64,000 nt of DNA from Leishmania martiniquensis (GCF_017916325.1 NC_090170.1:1056001-1120000), one strand, 5' to 3'. Shown: positions 49,971-61,822, counted from the first letter of the stretch. Made by a program: numbers and translations. The notes: a model not told the origin generated them from the sequence alone.

Positions 49971-52900
49971 GGTGACGATAAACCAAAGAAAAAAAAGGTT
50001 GCAGCCAGATCGCAAGTGTAGAGCTGAGACCGCGCGCGTGGGCCAGCCACAGGGACGGACTGATGGCTTGTGAGAGCGATGGCGATTTGCGGGTGGGGAA
50101 TCCCTCGTTCGGCGGCGATTCCCTTTTCCTGAGGTTTCTCTGTAAAGGAGCTTCACTTGTATCTCTTCAAGAAGAGAAGCGGTCGATTGCGTGTGTGTCT
50201 GGTGGTGGGGAGGCAGCAACGCCTGCTTTGGTCGGGTATGCGCGTCCACGAAATCTCTCTTGAGCAGCCTTCCGCTTTGGGACTAGGCCACGCACGCAGC
50301 AGCAGCGAACAAAGAAAAGAAAAGGAGCTTCGAGATGGAGACGGATGGCTATGGTATGTGGATGGGGCGATGCGAATTCCGGTGGCAGAGGACTGTTCAC
50401 GGATTCAAGAAAAAAAGAGGGAGAGGAGTCTGTACTTTTGTAATAGAGGGACAGTGCGGGGGAGAGGATAGGTACCTCGTGCATTGCCGATGGAAACTGC
50501 GGCACGGCGAAACATGCCGTCGTGGCTGCGACAGGCGCAGTGGCGGACCTGCCCTGCCGCAACGTCGCGAAGTCTGCCGGGAACCATTGAGATCCATCTT
50601 GAACCTCGATTCTCATGTGACTGCTCGCTCGCATCAGCTCTACTCGCTACGGTTCAGAGCATAGGCTGCTACAGCGCCCTGCGTCTTGTGAGAGCACACA
50701 CACACAAACACACACACAGAGAGAAGCATAAACGCCACTGGTACACATGCAGCTGTGTCCTCGGACGCTGCTCACACGAAAACTGAGAGGTTGTGATCAG
50801 AGCATTAATAGCAAATAAAAGAGGTGAGCGCCTGCATATCTAACATATAGATAAATATAGAGACGCATGCATGCAAGCGAAGATGCCTTGGCGACGAGGG
50901 ACCCGATCGAGGTGTTTTTCCCTTTCTTTCGGTCCACCCTCTGATTGCTCAAAGGACCACTGCCGTCCACTCCGAAACCTTCTCCGCCCTCTCGCTTCTC
51001 TATACCGAGGGACGAACTTTGTTGATGCTTGTGTGTGCGTGCGTGTGGTTGTGATGTCATCATCATGAGATTTTTCCTCTTTTCCAAGAGGGGTAACGGC
51101 GCATCGAAAAGGGGTTAAGGGGAGGCGGTGAGGAGCCCCCCGTCAACTCAAAGCATGTTAACCGGAGACGATGGCGAGAGAAGCGCAGCAACGAATATCT
51201 TTCGCTCTCCTTACTGTTGTTCGCTTGAGCTTCTTTGGCAGCCGTTTCTGTGCGCAGTCCACAAGGCGATGAAAGAATTCGAAGTGAGCTGCGCTGATGT
51301 AGGAGGGCGTTCTCTTTTCACGTCCCTCGCGACTGTTTTTCAACTTCCTTGCGAAGAGGAAAGGAAGGGAAGAGAGGCGTGTGGGGGGGGGGCGAGGGGG
51401 GAGAACGAATACCTTCACATCAAAGCTTATCTCACTCACGCAATCTGTACGCGCCTCAGGAGAAAAGAAAAGTGAATGAAATATACACACCAAAGGCACA
51501 ACCCTCAGCCAAGTGACAAAAAAAACGAAGCGCAGCGGAGATCTGCGGCCCGCAGTCATGCACACCACAGATGCTACATGAAGCGCCTCTCTCCACACCC
51601 TAGCGCCGCGAGTGCGCCAGGGCCGTGCCCGCGTTTTCGATAGTTCCCTTTTCCTGTTCAAATCACATAGAGCGCAAACAGGCTGAAAAGCACATGCTTT
51701 TCTTTTGGTTGGCGTCGTATGCTCGGCAACATCCGATTGCCGCGGCCGGGGAGACACATACACACATATATATATATAAGAAGTCTGTGAAAGAAGAAAG
51801 CCTTTGGAAAGGGGAGAGGAAAAGGGGATGTACGAAAATGGAGGTGAAGCGAACGAATAGAGGGGAGAGAGAAGAAAGAATGGAGCGGAAAAAAAAGAAA
51901 CAAACAGCGACCGGATGCGACAAAGAAAGAAATAAGGCAGGGCCGCAGCACCCACCTCGCAGCGAACACAGTCAGCGCAACGAAAGCCGAACAGCGTCCC
52001 AAAGGAGCTCCTCAACAACAAAAGCGGTCTTTCTCAGGGACACTCTTTTCTGTGTTGCGCCTGAAATGCGTACTGCCTTCTCGTTGTAAACATCTCCGCT
52101 CGGTGTTCGGCTGCTTCTGCCCCATGGCTCCGCACACGGCAATGGCTCCCGTGAACCGTATTGATGCATCGTACGCAACTGGCCTTCAGTCTTGCTTGGT
52201 GGAGTGTGGGTGAAGGTGCGGCTGCTAGGCATTGACGCTTAAGCTTTTCTTTTAGTTTTCAATGCCACCAAAGAGAAACTACAGCCTCACTCACGTTCGC
52301 GCTGCTATACACACCCTTTCATCTTTTTCCGGCAAGCCTGCAGGGCTGTTGCACCATGTCCTTCTTTTGTCTACGAGAAGAAACACAGCGTGCGCCACAC
52401 CTGTTTTCATGGGTGTATTCACCAGGCAATCGTACATCACATGACGGGCGTGCATTGTGCACGCATGTGGTGGGAGATGAGGCAGGGGGCGGGGGGAGGA
52501 GGAGGAAAAGGCATAGAAAAAAGGGGGCCTGTGACGGCGCCATCAACAGCGCATTCGCTACAAAAGAGGACAGCACAAGAGAGAGAGTCACACACATCCG
52601 CATACCGAAGGAATCGCGAGCGGGAAAAGCAGCACAAGACGGGAGACAACAAAGTACGACGCAGAGGGGGAAGCGGCAGAAGAAGAAAGAGAACACAGCG
52701 CAACACTCTTGAGAATGAGCCACTTGAGCGACATGCACAAGAGGCGCACCCATCTGCGAGCGTAAGTAACACCGCCCAGCGTCTTCCTTTCTTCACCAGT
52801 GCGCCAACCTGGGCACCACGTCTGCTTAGCGGCAGAGAACTCCCCCAAAAAAACAAATAGAAAGCAACGCTAGGGAGAGCCGCCACGGACCATTGTGTAG

Positions 52901-54869
52901 GCATCGTTGCGTATCGCAGCAGAAAGACATTTGGAAGAGAGTGGGGCCGACAAGCGGTGGCGTACGTTACTGCCGCGAACCTGAAAAGATGCGCCACCGT
53001 CATTCTTGTGATCGCGACCAGCTCAGCGCATATACCCCAAAATAGCTTTACTCTTTAGTCGCACGATGTGGGTTGGGTCAAAGAAGTGTCGACACCATAC
53101 ACTACGTCCAACTTCGATACGGCGCATAGGCGACAGGGCCGGAAGGGGGTACCACAGTCCGCAGAGAAAGAGAGAGAGATACCGGTAGTGCTCATCAGCC
53201 TCGTGCGACCAGGGCGACATGATACTTCCGTGGATGAAGCGATAGTATGGAGCGACGTGCCGCGCAAAAACGCCACAGCGCGGCACACACGCACGCGGCA
53301 CGGGCAAAGCGTACCTCAGCAGATGAGATGCGAACATAAACTCAAGAAGAAACGTGAACCCTCTCGATATGAATCGCAGTACGAGGCGAAAGAGCCCTGC
53401 AGACACAGCGCTGCTACTGTACCTTATATGCGGACGCACCAGCGACACGGCACAGCGCTGGTGGCGTTCGCGGGTTTACATGGAGAACGGTATGATGCAG
53501 CACCACCCAACCGGCACCTTCTTTCTTCCTAGCAGGGGTGCAGGGATTTCTGCTGAGGAGGGAGGAGAGGAACGAGGGCATATAAAGTGAGATAGACACA
53601 GGTGGTACGGCTACAGCCACGGGAATTGTGTGTTCGATGGGCACGGTGGCTGAGCAGACGTGGTGTGGTGGAAGGGCCGCCGGCGCTTCTCACAGGTCTT
53701 CGATGTCGCCGTTCACAGCCTTCACGATTGTTGTCGCCTCGATGCTGCTCTCTTCCTTCTCGCATTCCGCGGGACTTTCGATAATGGAGGAGGTCAAAGA
53801 AGAGCACGAGCTACAGAGCTATGCCGCGCAACGCCCCACCCACCACGTGAAAAGAAAGAAAGGAGGAGGGGAGGGAGGGGAACGTTCACCTTAAAGATAT
53901 GACTAAAAACGAAACGCGCAGGTGTGCACATGAGAACGCAGCAGCCCACGATCGTGAGCACATAGAAAAACGCCCGAGATGCTGCGGGCTGATGGGCAAA
54001 GGTCAAACGTAAATACACAAAAGCGTCCCACAGAGAAATCAGGGCGCCTGTGAAGGGCGAAACGGAATGCTTCAAAAGAACAAAAAAGAAAACAAAGGGT
54101 GCGAACTTGAGTGAAGCCATGGGAGAGGAAAGCTGTCACACGTACATGCACTCATGCACAGGTGTCCAGACGAAACGAAGGCGGAAGGAGAGCAACGTCG
54201 AGTAGAACTATGCAAAAAAACAACAGAATCGAAAGCAACGAGCCAACTCTCTCTCCCTCTCTCTCTATATATGCGTGTGCTAAACAACGAGACAAGTCGA
54301 AAGCCCTTCTACCGGTTGGCACCCGCCCAGATACGCCGATGGTATGCAAACAAAAAGCGAGAGTAAACGTGCAGTAACAGCGCGCGATGGGCAGGGAGGA
54401 GAGAGGGCAAACAGCGCCACGAACTCTTCCAACACCTCGATGGAGAAAAAGCACGCTCCACGCAGCGTAAGAGCGGCGCTGAAAATGGAATGGGAAACCT
54501 TAGAGTGGAGGGGGGAGACGGAGGAAGGGCGCACCAGCAACAGCGACCAGCTGCAAAGCGTAACGGTACAGGGCACCTGTCAACGATCAGGGCATGGGGA
54601 AGAGAACAAAGCACTGGCTCCCGCCCGCCTATCTTCCCGCATGCTTTCCCTGTCCCTGGATACGTTGGGGTCGATATCTGCAATCGTACGTTAGCTGACT
54701 TCTGGTTGTGTCGTCATGTGCTTTGCACGTGCGTGAGATCGGCAGAGGCCGAGAACATGTATGTGTGCGTACGTGTGGTATGAGCACATGTCACCACCGC
54801 GGTGCGCATCGCACTGTTTTCTTGTTCTTTTTCTCCCATTCGCTGTAGCTCACGGGGTTTCCGGCTTGT
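49971..54869. other. Long gene-poor spacer, 4.9 kb
   Basis: It contains purine/pyrimidine tracts, (CA)n near 50698-50719, (TA)n at 51766-51778 and one tentative small ORF at 53794-54120. The longer ORFs (such as 51158-52021 on the minus strand) are translations of pyrimidine tracts. I see no other gene. Confidence 0.6.
53794..54120 (-). CDS. Tentative small membrane protein (108 aa)
   Basis: The ORF has a true ATG at 54118-54120. It encodes a hydrophobic protein with an N-terminal hydrophobic stretch (FAPFVFFFVLL), a segment near residues 25-38 and a stronger span near residues 52-68 (FFYVLTIVGCCVLMCT). A plus-strand purine stretch near 54168-54195 could serve as splice signal. The first 80 residues are of mixed composition, unlike the pyrimidine-tract shadows elsewhere in this spacer; the last 25 look like spacer. 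It matches no family that I recognise. It may be a genuine small membrane protein or chance. Conservation in related species would decide. Confidence 0.3.
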   Translation of the reverse strand: MASLKFAPFVFFFVLLKHSVSPFTGALISLWDAFVYLRLTFAHQPAASRAFFYVLTIVGCCVLMCTPARFVFSHIFKVNVPLPPLLLSFFSRGGWGVARHSSVARALL

Positions 54870-56048
54870 CTACGCTTCGAGTAAGTCATTGTCTTGGGCC
54901 TCCGAGGCGATGCCATCGGCGTCGGCGGTCAGAAGTGTTTCCTCCTGGGCGAAAATAGAAGGCCTCGCCTGAATAAGATCCTCCGGATTCACCGCCCGCG
55001 CGGGCGCCCGCAAGATGCCAGACCCTTGGTGCACATTCATGAGCATTGGCGCAAGCTGATCGGACGCATTCGGAAGGGCGCGTAGCTTTGACGGCGCCTC
55101 GAGTGCATTCACGTACGCGGCCCCTTCGCGCTCTCGCAGCACCATCGGCGCTATCGGGGGCTCCTCCTTCGGCGGTGCCATGGTGAGGCAGCAATAGATC
55201 ATAATCAGAATGAGCACCATCAGAATGACCGCGGCGACTATGATAAAAATGACCCACCAGTGCTCCTGCGCCCACGTCAGATCCTTGTAGCCCTTGACGA
55301 AGCGGGGCTGTTGTAAAACGCTAGGAACGGGAAGGTAGCCCAAAAAGCTCTGCGACTCACAGTAGATCGCGAACTTGGATACGGTGACGTAGGGATCAGA
55401 TGACGACACCGTCGCATCCACGTTGACATGTCTGCCGGTCGTCTCTGTCAACCCAGTAACCGCCATGAAATAGTAGCCGCGGGGGTTCGGGTTCGTCGTA
55501 TCCCACTCAACCGGGTAGCCCGTGTTTGCATTTCCTGCGCCCCACAGGTTCGGGTAGAGAGAATAATACTGCGCAACGCCGGGTTGGTTTCCCAGCAGAA
55601 TCGTATCACTGATGGTCAGCAGACCAAAGCGAAAGGTGAAGCCGCACTTACCGGAGTGGGGCAGAACATTTTCTACGGGTTGCAGCTGAGTGCACTGGTG
55701 CTCGAATGCCGAGACCGGCTCTGCGCTGGAGCCCGTGTAGGTAAAGTAGCCCGTGCCCCCGAACTCCTTTGCGGCATCCGACGCGAAATTATCGTCCTTG
55801 GCGGGCAACTCCGCAGAAAAGATGCTCATGCCATTCTGCACGCAGTACTCGTTTGCGGCAGTTCGAGAGCTCGCATACTGCGCCACATCCTGCGGCTTGT
55901 ACAAGACGTACGCCGGGGTATTGTAGTTGATTCTGTACCATGGCGCCGCTACATCGGCCCTTCCCGCACTTGAGAACAGCAGAAGAAGGGCAAAAACGCC
56001 GACATCGACGAGACAGGCGTGCACGCTGCTCATCGTCACCGTCTCCAT
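54870..56048 (-). CDS. Hypothetical type I membrane protein (392 aa)
   Basis: The protein has a signal peptide (about residues 1-31, with hydrophobic core VGVFALLLLFSSAG), an ectodomain of about 230 residues, one membrane span at about 265-290 (VIFIIVAAVILMVLILIMIYCC) and a cytosolic tail of about 100 residues. The ectodomain has several Cys, aromatic and Gly residues (GYFTYTGSSAEPV, FTFRFGLLTISDTILL) and reads as a beta-rich fold, but I recognise no family. The tail is Pro/Glu/Ala-rich and ends acidic. It is likely a surface, lysosomal or flagellar-pocket protein. The ATG at 56046-56048 is the first in frame; a second at 56031-56033 gives a more compact signal peptide and may be the real start. 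The frame upstream to 56084 opens only at GTG. Confidence 0.85.
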   Translation of the reverse strand: METVTMSSVHACLVDVGVFALLLLFSSAGRADVAAPWYRINYNTPAYVLYKPQDVAQYASSRTAANEYCVQNGMSIFSAELPAKDDNFASDAAKEFGGTGYFTYTGSSAEPVSAFEHQCTQLQPVENVLPHSGKCGFTFRFGLLTISDTILLGNQPGVAQYYSLYPNLWGAGNANTGYPVEWDTTNPNPRGYYFMAVTGLTETTGRHVNVDATVSSSDPYVTVSKFAIYCESQSFLGYLPVPSVLQQPRFVKGYKDLTWAQEHWWVIFIIVAAVILMVLILIMIYCCLTMAPPKEEPPIAPMVLREREGAAYVNALEAPSKLRALPNASDQLAPMLMNVHQGSGILRAPARAVNPEDLIQARPSIFAQEETLLTADADGIASEAQDNDLLEA

Positions 56049-56868
56049 GAAGGCCTGCCTGAGTTGCACACGAAGGTTACACACTAGGGTAGAGTGGAAC
56101 CCTTATCGCGTGCACTCGCGTAGGAAAAACGGTTGCGCCCAACGACAGGTGCACGGCAGAGGCAAATGAAAGAGAGGTGGACGAACAATTAGGAGCAAAG
56201 CCGGAGGACAGCGGCGCTTCTTATTCTGTGGCGGTACTGTTTGTCGGTTGTGGTGGTAAGTGTGGCGCATCAAATAGCGAGAGGGGAGGACGACAAAGAC
56301 AGGGCCACGTGAACGAGCAGGAGACAGGGAGCGAGGATAAACTGCGAACGAAGACCCAGCAAGCAGACAAATGATGCTTGCGTGAAGGATCGTAGCCGAG
56401 CGATAGCCTTCTCCCAGTTTACATCTGGTGCACTTCTTGTCCTGGTCACGGAGGCACTGAAGCTGTCGTCATCTTGTCAGCAAGAAGGCTGCCGGTGTTC
56501 ACCCGGAACGCGCAGCAAGAAGCAGAAGGAGGAAGGCAGCAAAAGCCTCAACGAACGAGTTCGCAAAACGGAATGCCATCGCCGCAGGTGCGTGGACGGG
56601 GGCAGTCATCTCATCGGCCGACCTATCTTTCCTCCCAAGACCCTCACGTGTGAGAAGAGCGAATCGTGTCCTTTGTCATTCCCTCCTGTTTCTCCGTTCA
56701 CATATCATTTCCCATAGATACTCCGCCCGGTGACAGAGATGAAAACTACACAGAAGTTCTGAGAGACGGGCGTCCGTGAAACCAGAGACCTTCGCCGCAG
56801 GATTTCATGCAGAAACACGTGCTCGAACACTACATCCTTCTCCTCAAACCAGCCATCCAAGAGGGCGT

Positions 56869-57254
56869 GTGCAGGAGGGCGCCATCGGCGTGAGAGGGGC
56901 CAGTGACCCGACTCGGACGGCTCAGCACGGTCACTGCCGGCAGTCACACCGCCCACATACACACACACACACACGCCTCGCAGGTCGCCTCAAAGTCACT
57001 GCCATTCTGCCCGTCGCCACCTGGTGCAGCCCCTCCCCTCAGGGCCGCTCAGGCTGCCCGCGCCGGGGGCGCAGCGCGAGGCCCGCGTACGACGAGCTCG
57101 ACGCCGGCCGATGCGCCGCCTCCCTACGCGAATGGCACGAGCGGCTTCACTGTCGCAGGTCGCTGACATCGGCAGCGGTGCAGCTTTGCGGCTACGCATC
57201 CCGCGCTGTACGTACTGGGCCCCCGCCACCACGAAACGCGGCTCGGCACCGCCG
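56869..57254 (+). repeat. M1 interspersed repeat, copy C (truncated at both ends)
   Basis: It matches copies A, B and D from GTGCAGGAGGGCGCCATCGG to CGGCTCGGCAC. It lacks the first 65 or so bases and the last 40 seen in copies A and B. It joins module M3 at a CGCCG shared by both. Confidence 0.85.
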
Positions 57255-57402
57255 GGGTGATGTGAGGGGAGAGAGGCAGGCGCGGGCTCACCTCTTGTTT
57301 CCTGCAGAGAGAGTGGGGTAGGGTGTCCCCAGCTACGACGCGCGGAGGTGCCGCTCAGTCCATCGAGGTGAGCGATGGCTGAGCGGAAAGATGAAGATGA
57401 TA
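57250..57402 (+). repeat. M3 repeat module, copy 2
   Basis: This ungapped 153-nt match to 43170-43322 is preceded by M1 instead of M2. Both copies end at GATGAAGATGA(C/T)AT, after which the flanks are unrelated. Confidence 0.9.
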
Positions 57403-58946
57403 TAAATCAAGAGTGAGAAGGAAGGCGCAACCAAAGGAAAACTTTCTGATATGGGCTACAGTGCTACACTTGGCGAGGGAGACCGCCAGAGGAATGGCCA
57501 TGTGCGGCCGCCAGGCATCGCCTGGTAGAATGGGTTCGGTAATGCATTCTCCTGCCTTCGTGGAGGAGATATTTTGCTTTGGGTAGGCTGCCTTATGCTC
57601 AGGCAAGGTGACTACAATTGTTTGCGTGGCTGCTGGAGGGCCGAGCGGCCAGAAGGTTGCGCGGGGGGAGGGTGGCGAGAAGGGGCGAAAGGAGAAAAAG
57701 AATTGCGTCCCTGCAGATGATCTTTCCGCTTGCGGTGAGCATCGGTCAGGGCCTGTGAGAGGCCAAAAGAAAAAAGAGGACAGGAGGAAGAATGGATGCA
57801 GGGCGACAGAAAAAGAGCGCCGCACCACTTCCGCAACCCTGCCAAGGTAGTGTTTGAGCTTCCCGTCCCTGCCGGAAAATTTGAGCAGAAATGCTCATTC
57901 GGCCGTCTCTGAGGAGGCGATGGAGCGCCCTACATCGGCCCTTCCATGACCCACGGCAGAGACCAATGAGCCGCAGGTGGCAAGGCCAGTGCACAAGGGA
58001 GAGACAGTAATGTCCCCTCTCCAATGCCGTCCGTCCACCAGCTGGGTGCGCCCACGTCGCACCTTGAGCATGCACGCAGCGCCTTTCGAATACTTGCGCG
58101 GCTCTTCTTTTTCTTCCGCCCTCTTTGCCTGCCTCTTGGGCGCTTCATCGATAATGGAAAAAAAGGAACATTTTTTCAATAGCACACCAGCCTAGACACA
58201 CGTCATGAGAGACTTCGACGCATCCCCATCCAAGGTTTAAGATACACACACACACACATACAGAGAGAGAGAACAGCGGACAACAAAACAAGCACCTCTT
58301 CGGGTGCAGATACGCATCGGGGACACACACGAATACAATAAAGAAATATAAGCAGACGACACTGAGACAGCCAACCGCCACCGAAGCGAAAACGAAACGA
58401 TCAGAACAGAACAGCTCCACAAGGGTGGTGCTGGTGGTGGTAGTGGTGATGTGTGTGTGTGTGTGGGGGGTGAATACACACAAAACGACAGAAAACGCAC
58501 GGACAACAGAGAGAGAGCGGGGAAGGGGGAAAACACACAGATACACAGTGACAGAGAGAGAGGGAAAAGGTAGCGAAGGATTACGGCAAGTGCATCTCGG
58601 GAAGATGTTCTCTCTTCGAGCGAGGCGCGTTTACCTTGAGAACAGTTGTGCGAAGAAGCTAAGAAAGAAAGGGAGAAGAGCGCCCGGATATAGGCTTTGT
58701 GGAAACTAAACCAAACCATAGAAGAACGTGTGCGCTGGCGCTCAGAGAGAGAGAACGACGGAGGGGTTGGGGAGAGGAAGCGATAGAGGTTCACTACCAC
58801 GAAGGGTAGCCGCTATTCTCGGCAACACGAAAGCCAAATGTACCCGAGAAAGTCCGCCGATCCCACCGTCATGCTCGCACTCAACAAGGCTCACCATGCC
58901 TGGCGACCTCGAGAAGTTTCCCCAGAATGAACACATTGTCGCTCAC

Positions 58947-60155
58947 TTAAGTGGGGAACATCTTACTCATGCGCGCGCATACCTCCTCGTAGTTATCAAA
59001 AGCGCACAAGAGGCTGTTATGATAAGATGGCGGGGCACCAAGAAGCTCAACAGCCTTGTCGGCGTCCGCGCCATCTTTCTGGAACTGTTTGTAGCGGGCG
59101 ATGGAAGAGATGTCGAACTCGATTACTTCATCATGCTTGGAGTAGAGGATCAATTTTCGGTTGTGCTTGACCCTGCCCCACCCTGCCAGGGTGTCAAGGT
59201 CACCGACAAACCACGGGAACAGCGTCCGTGTAACCTTGGGAGTGAGGTACGAAAAGGCTACAGCCGCGTCTGACATGGATGAGAACGTGCGATCCAACAC
59301 AAGAGCCGCACAGGGGTAGTAGCTTGCCACCACCTGCGCCGCGGTACCGCCGCCGATGCTGTGTCCAAAGAAGAGAAGATGGGTTTCGTCGATCTTCTCC
59401 TTCTCGACGTAGGCTCGCGCCACTGCGGCGGCATCCTCGACAAATTCACGGAGCTGGGAGACGTAACCGGTGCTGTAGCCGATACCTCGCGGATTATAGA
59501 GAATGGCATGTGCCTGTAGGGCGTCACTGATGACGTGAATGTCGTTAAGGCTGTTCTCTAAGAACTCCGCGTTACCGCCACAGTAGATGATCCAGCGCGG
59601 CGTTTCATACGCCTGCTTCACCACGAGTGTCTGCAGCTGGCTCTTTCCGTTCAGTGAGGGCACCATGCGCACATCCACATACTTGTCTTTCTTCCGTACT
59701 AGCGTCCGAGCCACAGCACGAACCCGGCGATTGCGCACGTCCTGCTGTTCAAGAATCTGTAGAATGCTGGCTGGATAGCAGGCGTGAATTATGAGGCCCC
59801 CAAGGATGCTCCAGAGCTGCACGAGGGTGACCGCGACAGTGGTCCAGGCCCCGACCGCAGGCACAATCTCCTTCACCCAAGACGCCAACGCGGTTGCCAG
59901 AAAAGGAAATATGATGACACGCGTGACGAGATCGCTCTTGAAGCTGAGCGTCATGAATAGCAACGAGGCGAACAGTCCTTGAATGGCGAGCGAGCACGCA
60001 TACCACACGAAGGGGCCACGGGCGATGAAAAGGTTTGTGATGAACCACCCAATCGAGGGAGCAAAGAGCTTCAACTTCCCCGGAAGATAGCGGCTGGCGG
60101 AGCTGTTGATTGCCGCCACGAGAAGCACCAGCATGGAGCCAAAGATCATCTTCAT
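58947..60155 (-). CDS. Membrane-anchored alpha/beta-hydrolase (402 aa)
   Basis: The C-terminal two thirds are an alpha/beta-hydrolase: WIIYCGGNAEFLEN (oxyanion-hole region), ILYNPRGIGYS, the nucleophile elbow GHSIGGG with Ser at about 266, then a SKHDEVI block (acid residue) and a C-terminal SYHNSLL histidine. The arrangement resembles the BEM46/ABHD17-like group (acyl-protein or lipid hydrolases) more than proteases. The first 130 residues hold about four hydrophobic stretches (MIFGSMLVLLVAA; FVWYACSLAIQGLFASLLF; VIIFPFLATALASW; VAVTLVQLWSILGGLI), so the enzyme is integral to a membrane. The start is the ATG at 60153-60155; a frame extension to 60206 begins at GTG. A second Met at 60149 is possible. 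Its substrate is unknown. Confidence 0.92.
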   Translation of the reverse strand: MKMIFGSMLVLLVAAINSSASRYLPGKLKLFAPSIGWFITNLFIARGPFVWYACSLAIQGLFASLLFMTLSFKSDLVTRVIIFPFLATALASWVKEIVPAVGAWTTVAVTLVQLWSILGGLIIHACYPASILQILEQQDVRNRRVRAVARTLVRKKDKYVDVRMVPSLNGKSQLQTLVVKQAYETPRWIIYCGGNAEFLENSLNDIHVISDALQAHAILYNPRGIGYSTGYVSQLREFVEDAAAVARAYVEKEKIDETHLLFFGHSIGGGTAAQVVASYYPCAALVLDRTFSSMSDAAVAFSYLTPKVTRTLFPWFVGDLDTLAGWGRVKHNRKLILYSKHDEVIEFDISSIARYKQFQKDGADADKAVELLGAPPSYHNSLLCAFDNYEEVCARMSKMFPT

Positions 60156-60240
60156 GGCACCGCCCGCTACCTGTGCTGCTTCGTTACAAACAGAGAACGA
60201 GCACACAGGTGCTGGCGTTCAGCAGAAGACTAAGTCGATC

Positions 60241-60290
60241 AAGCGCGAGAGAAGAGGGTGCGGGCGAGATAAGAGGAGGGTGGGGGTGGG
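60241..60290 (-). promoter_or_regulatory. Polypyrimidine tract upstream of the hydrolase gene
   Basis: The plus strand is strongly purine (GCGAGAGAAGAGGGTGCGGG to GATAAGAGGAGGG), 86-135 nt upstream of the ATG at 60155, with a candidate AG acceptor near 60229. Confidence 0.55.
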
Positions 60291-61403
60291 GGTGGGGGAC
60301 GCTCCAAGGTGGCCGTCGAAGAAGCGCGTATCAGTGAGGGGGAGAAAATGAAACCAAAGCGTTCTAATGACACGCACAGCAAACAGCGCTTCCGCGGCCA
60401 CACACACATACACACGTATACGAGAGGGAAGGATATCAGCTCGATCAGCAAGCGTATGTGCCGGACAAGAAGGGTAAAATAGCCGCGACGAGGCACGAAC
60501 GACACTGCAGGAGAATGAGTGTAAAAGGGCCACAGTCTGGGCCAAAACAACAGGGGGAGTAGAGCGGCGCAGCAACCCTCAAGGTCGCACAGAATAAAAG
60601 AGACCCAAGCGAAGCACTTGAGCGCAGACCCACAAAAAGAGGTGAGAGTAACAACACCTTCAGTAGGGGCGACGAAAAAGACGTAAAGCACGGAAGAAAA
60701 GGCAATGGTACGGTAGACCAACAGAACTGCTGACCGGCACAAAGGGGATTGGCGAGGTGAGTTGACGGTGTCCGACAGACACCCCACACACTCACATGCA
60801 CAGAACGGCTCTCAACACACGAGCGACAGCCTTTTTCCTCTCTGCTTTGAAGGCAGCAAAGCTGTGAATTCGAGCACGAGGCGATACCGGCCCTGAAAAC
60901 TAACACACGCTTCCCAGTTTTCCGTTCGGTGTCGACGCAAGGTGTGAGCGCACGGCCGACAAGACGTGGGGAGAAATGACGAACGCAGCTGCCAATGCAA
61001 GCGCCGGAGGGAGCCGAACGATGATCGTGACATTGATTGCGGGCAGAGGTGCCAGATATTTTTTTTTCCGAGATCATGTGGCGAACAAAAAGCATGCAAC
61101 AGAAAGCAGAGGGCAGTTGAAGTAGTAATGAGAACATGCGTCCTGAGAATGAAGGCAGCCACGGATTCATCGGCTAAAGAAGCAGGGGAGAACCTACAGG
61201 GCAGCTGCACCTGCGCCTTCAGCTACTCAGACTCGCCAACGCGTCCGTCGTTCATGCTCCGATCGACGATGCTAAATATGTTCTTAGAGCTTTCCTGCAA
61301 AGAACAGCACTGGCAAAAGTTTCTCGAAAGACACTCTACATATTAATACCCAACTACAGCTACACAATGTAAGCCACCGTCTTCGCCCACACACCTCCTC
61401 CTG

Positions 61404-61822
61404 TCGTGCTCATATTTGCCTCTCCTTCTCCCGACACGTCATTCCACCACCACGGCCGGAGGGCACACAAGCACAAAGAAACAGCTCGCCTGCCTCCGCT
61501 GCACAGCCTTTGCATCCTCTGAATCTGAAACATGATGGCCACCGTCGCATCTCACCTGCCCTCCCAACCGGACACTGGTGGCATCGGCGGCCGCAGGCGT
61601 CTCCTCGGTAGACCGCGCGCCGCCACCCTAGCAGGCCGCCAGCAGGCCTCGCGCCCCTCGAAGGCCCGCTGCGCCCGGCCCACACACCGTGCCCCGCACC
61701 CCCCCCCCGAGTCGCCACGAGCCGGTGCAGCGCGCCATGCCGCATGCTGGCCCTCCACGTTGGAAAGCCCGGCGAACGCGATGACGCGACCCGGGAGGGG
61801 AGTTGGGAGCGCCCGCCGTGCT
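61404..61822 (+). repeat. M2 interspersed repeat, copy 3
   Basis: It is nearly identical to 42761-43175 across its length. Here it is followed by X (GC-rich, 61823-63230) rather than M3. At the shared end GCGCCCGCCG the sequences diverge. Confidence 0.85.

Larger units (their letters stand above)
56049..58946. other. Intergenic spacer with M1+M3 repeat, 2.9 kb
   Basis: It has the 5' flank of the type I protein gene, the M1+M3 mosaic repeat, purine tracts near 57660-57700, (CA)n at 58247-58259, (TG)n near 58447-58460 and the 3' flank of the hydrolase gene. A minus-strand ORF at 57355-57828 overlaps M3 and a pyrimidine tract and was rejected. Confidence 0.65.

Noticed and set aside
51158..52021. 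287-aa minus-strand ORF
   Set aside because: It is the translation of long pyrimidine tracts and a (TA)n run, rich in Phe/Ser/Leu/Pro with no structure.
53023..53448. 141-aa minus-strand ORF with Arg/aromatic-rich sequence
   Set aside because: It opens at GTG rather than ATG and shows no recognisable domain or adjacent splice signal.
57355..57828. 157-aa minus-strand ORF
   Set aside because: It overlaps repeat module M3 at one end and a pyrimidine tract at the other, so the frame is probably chance.
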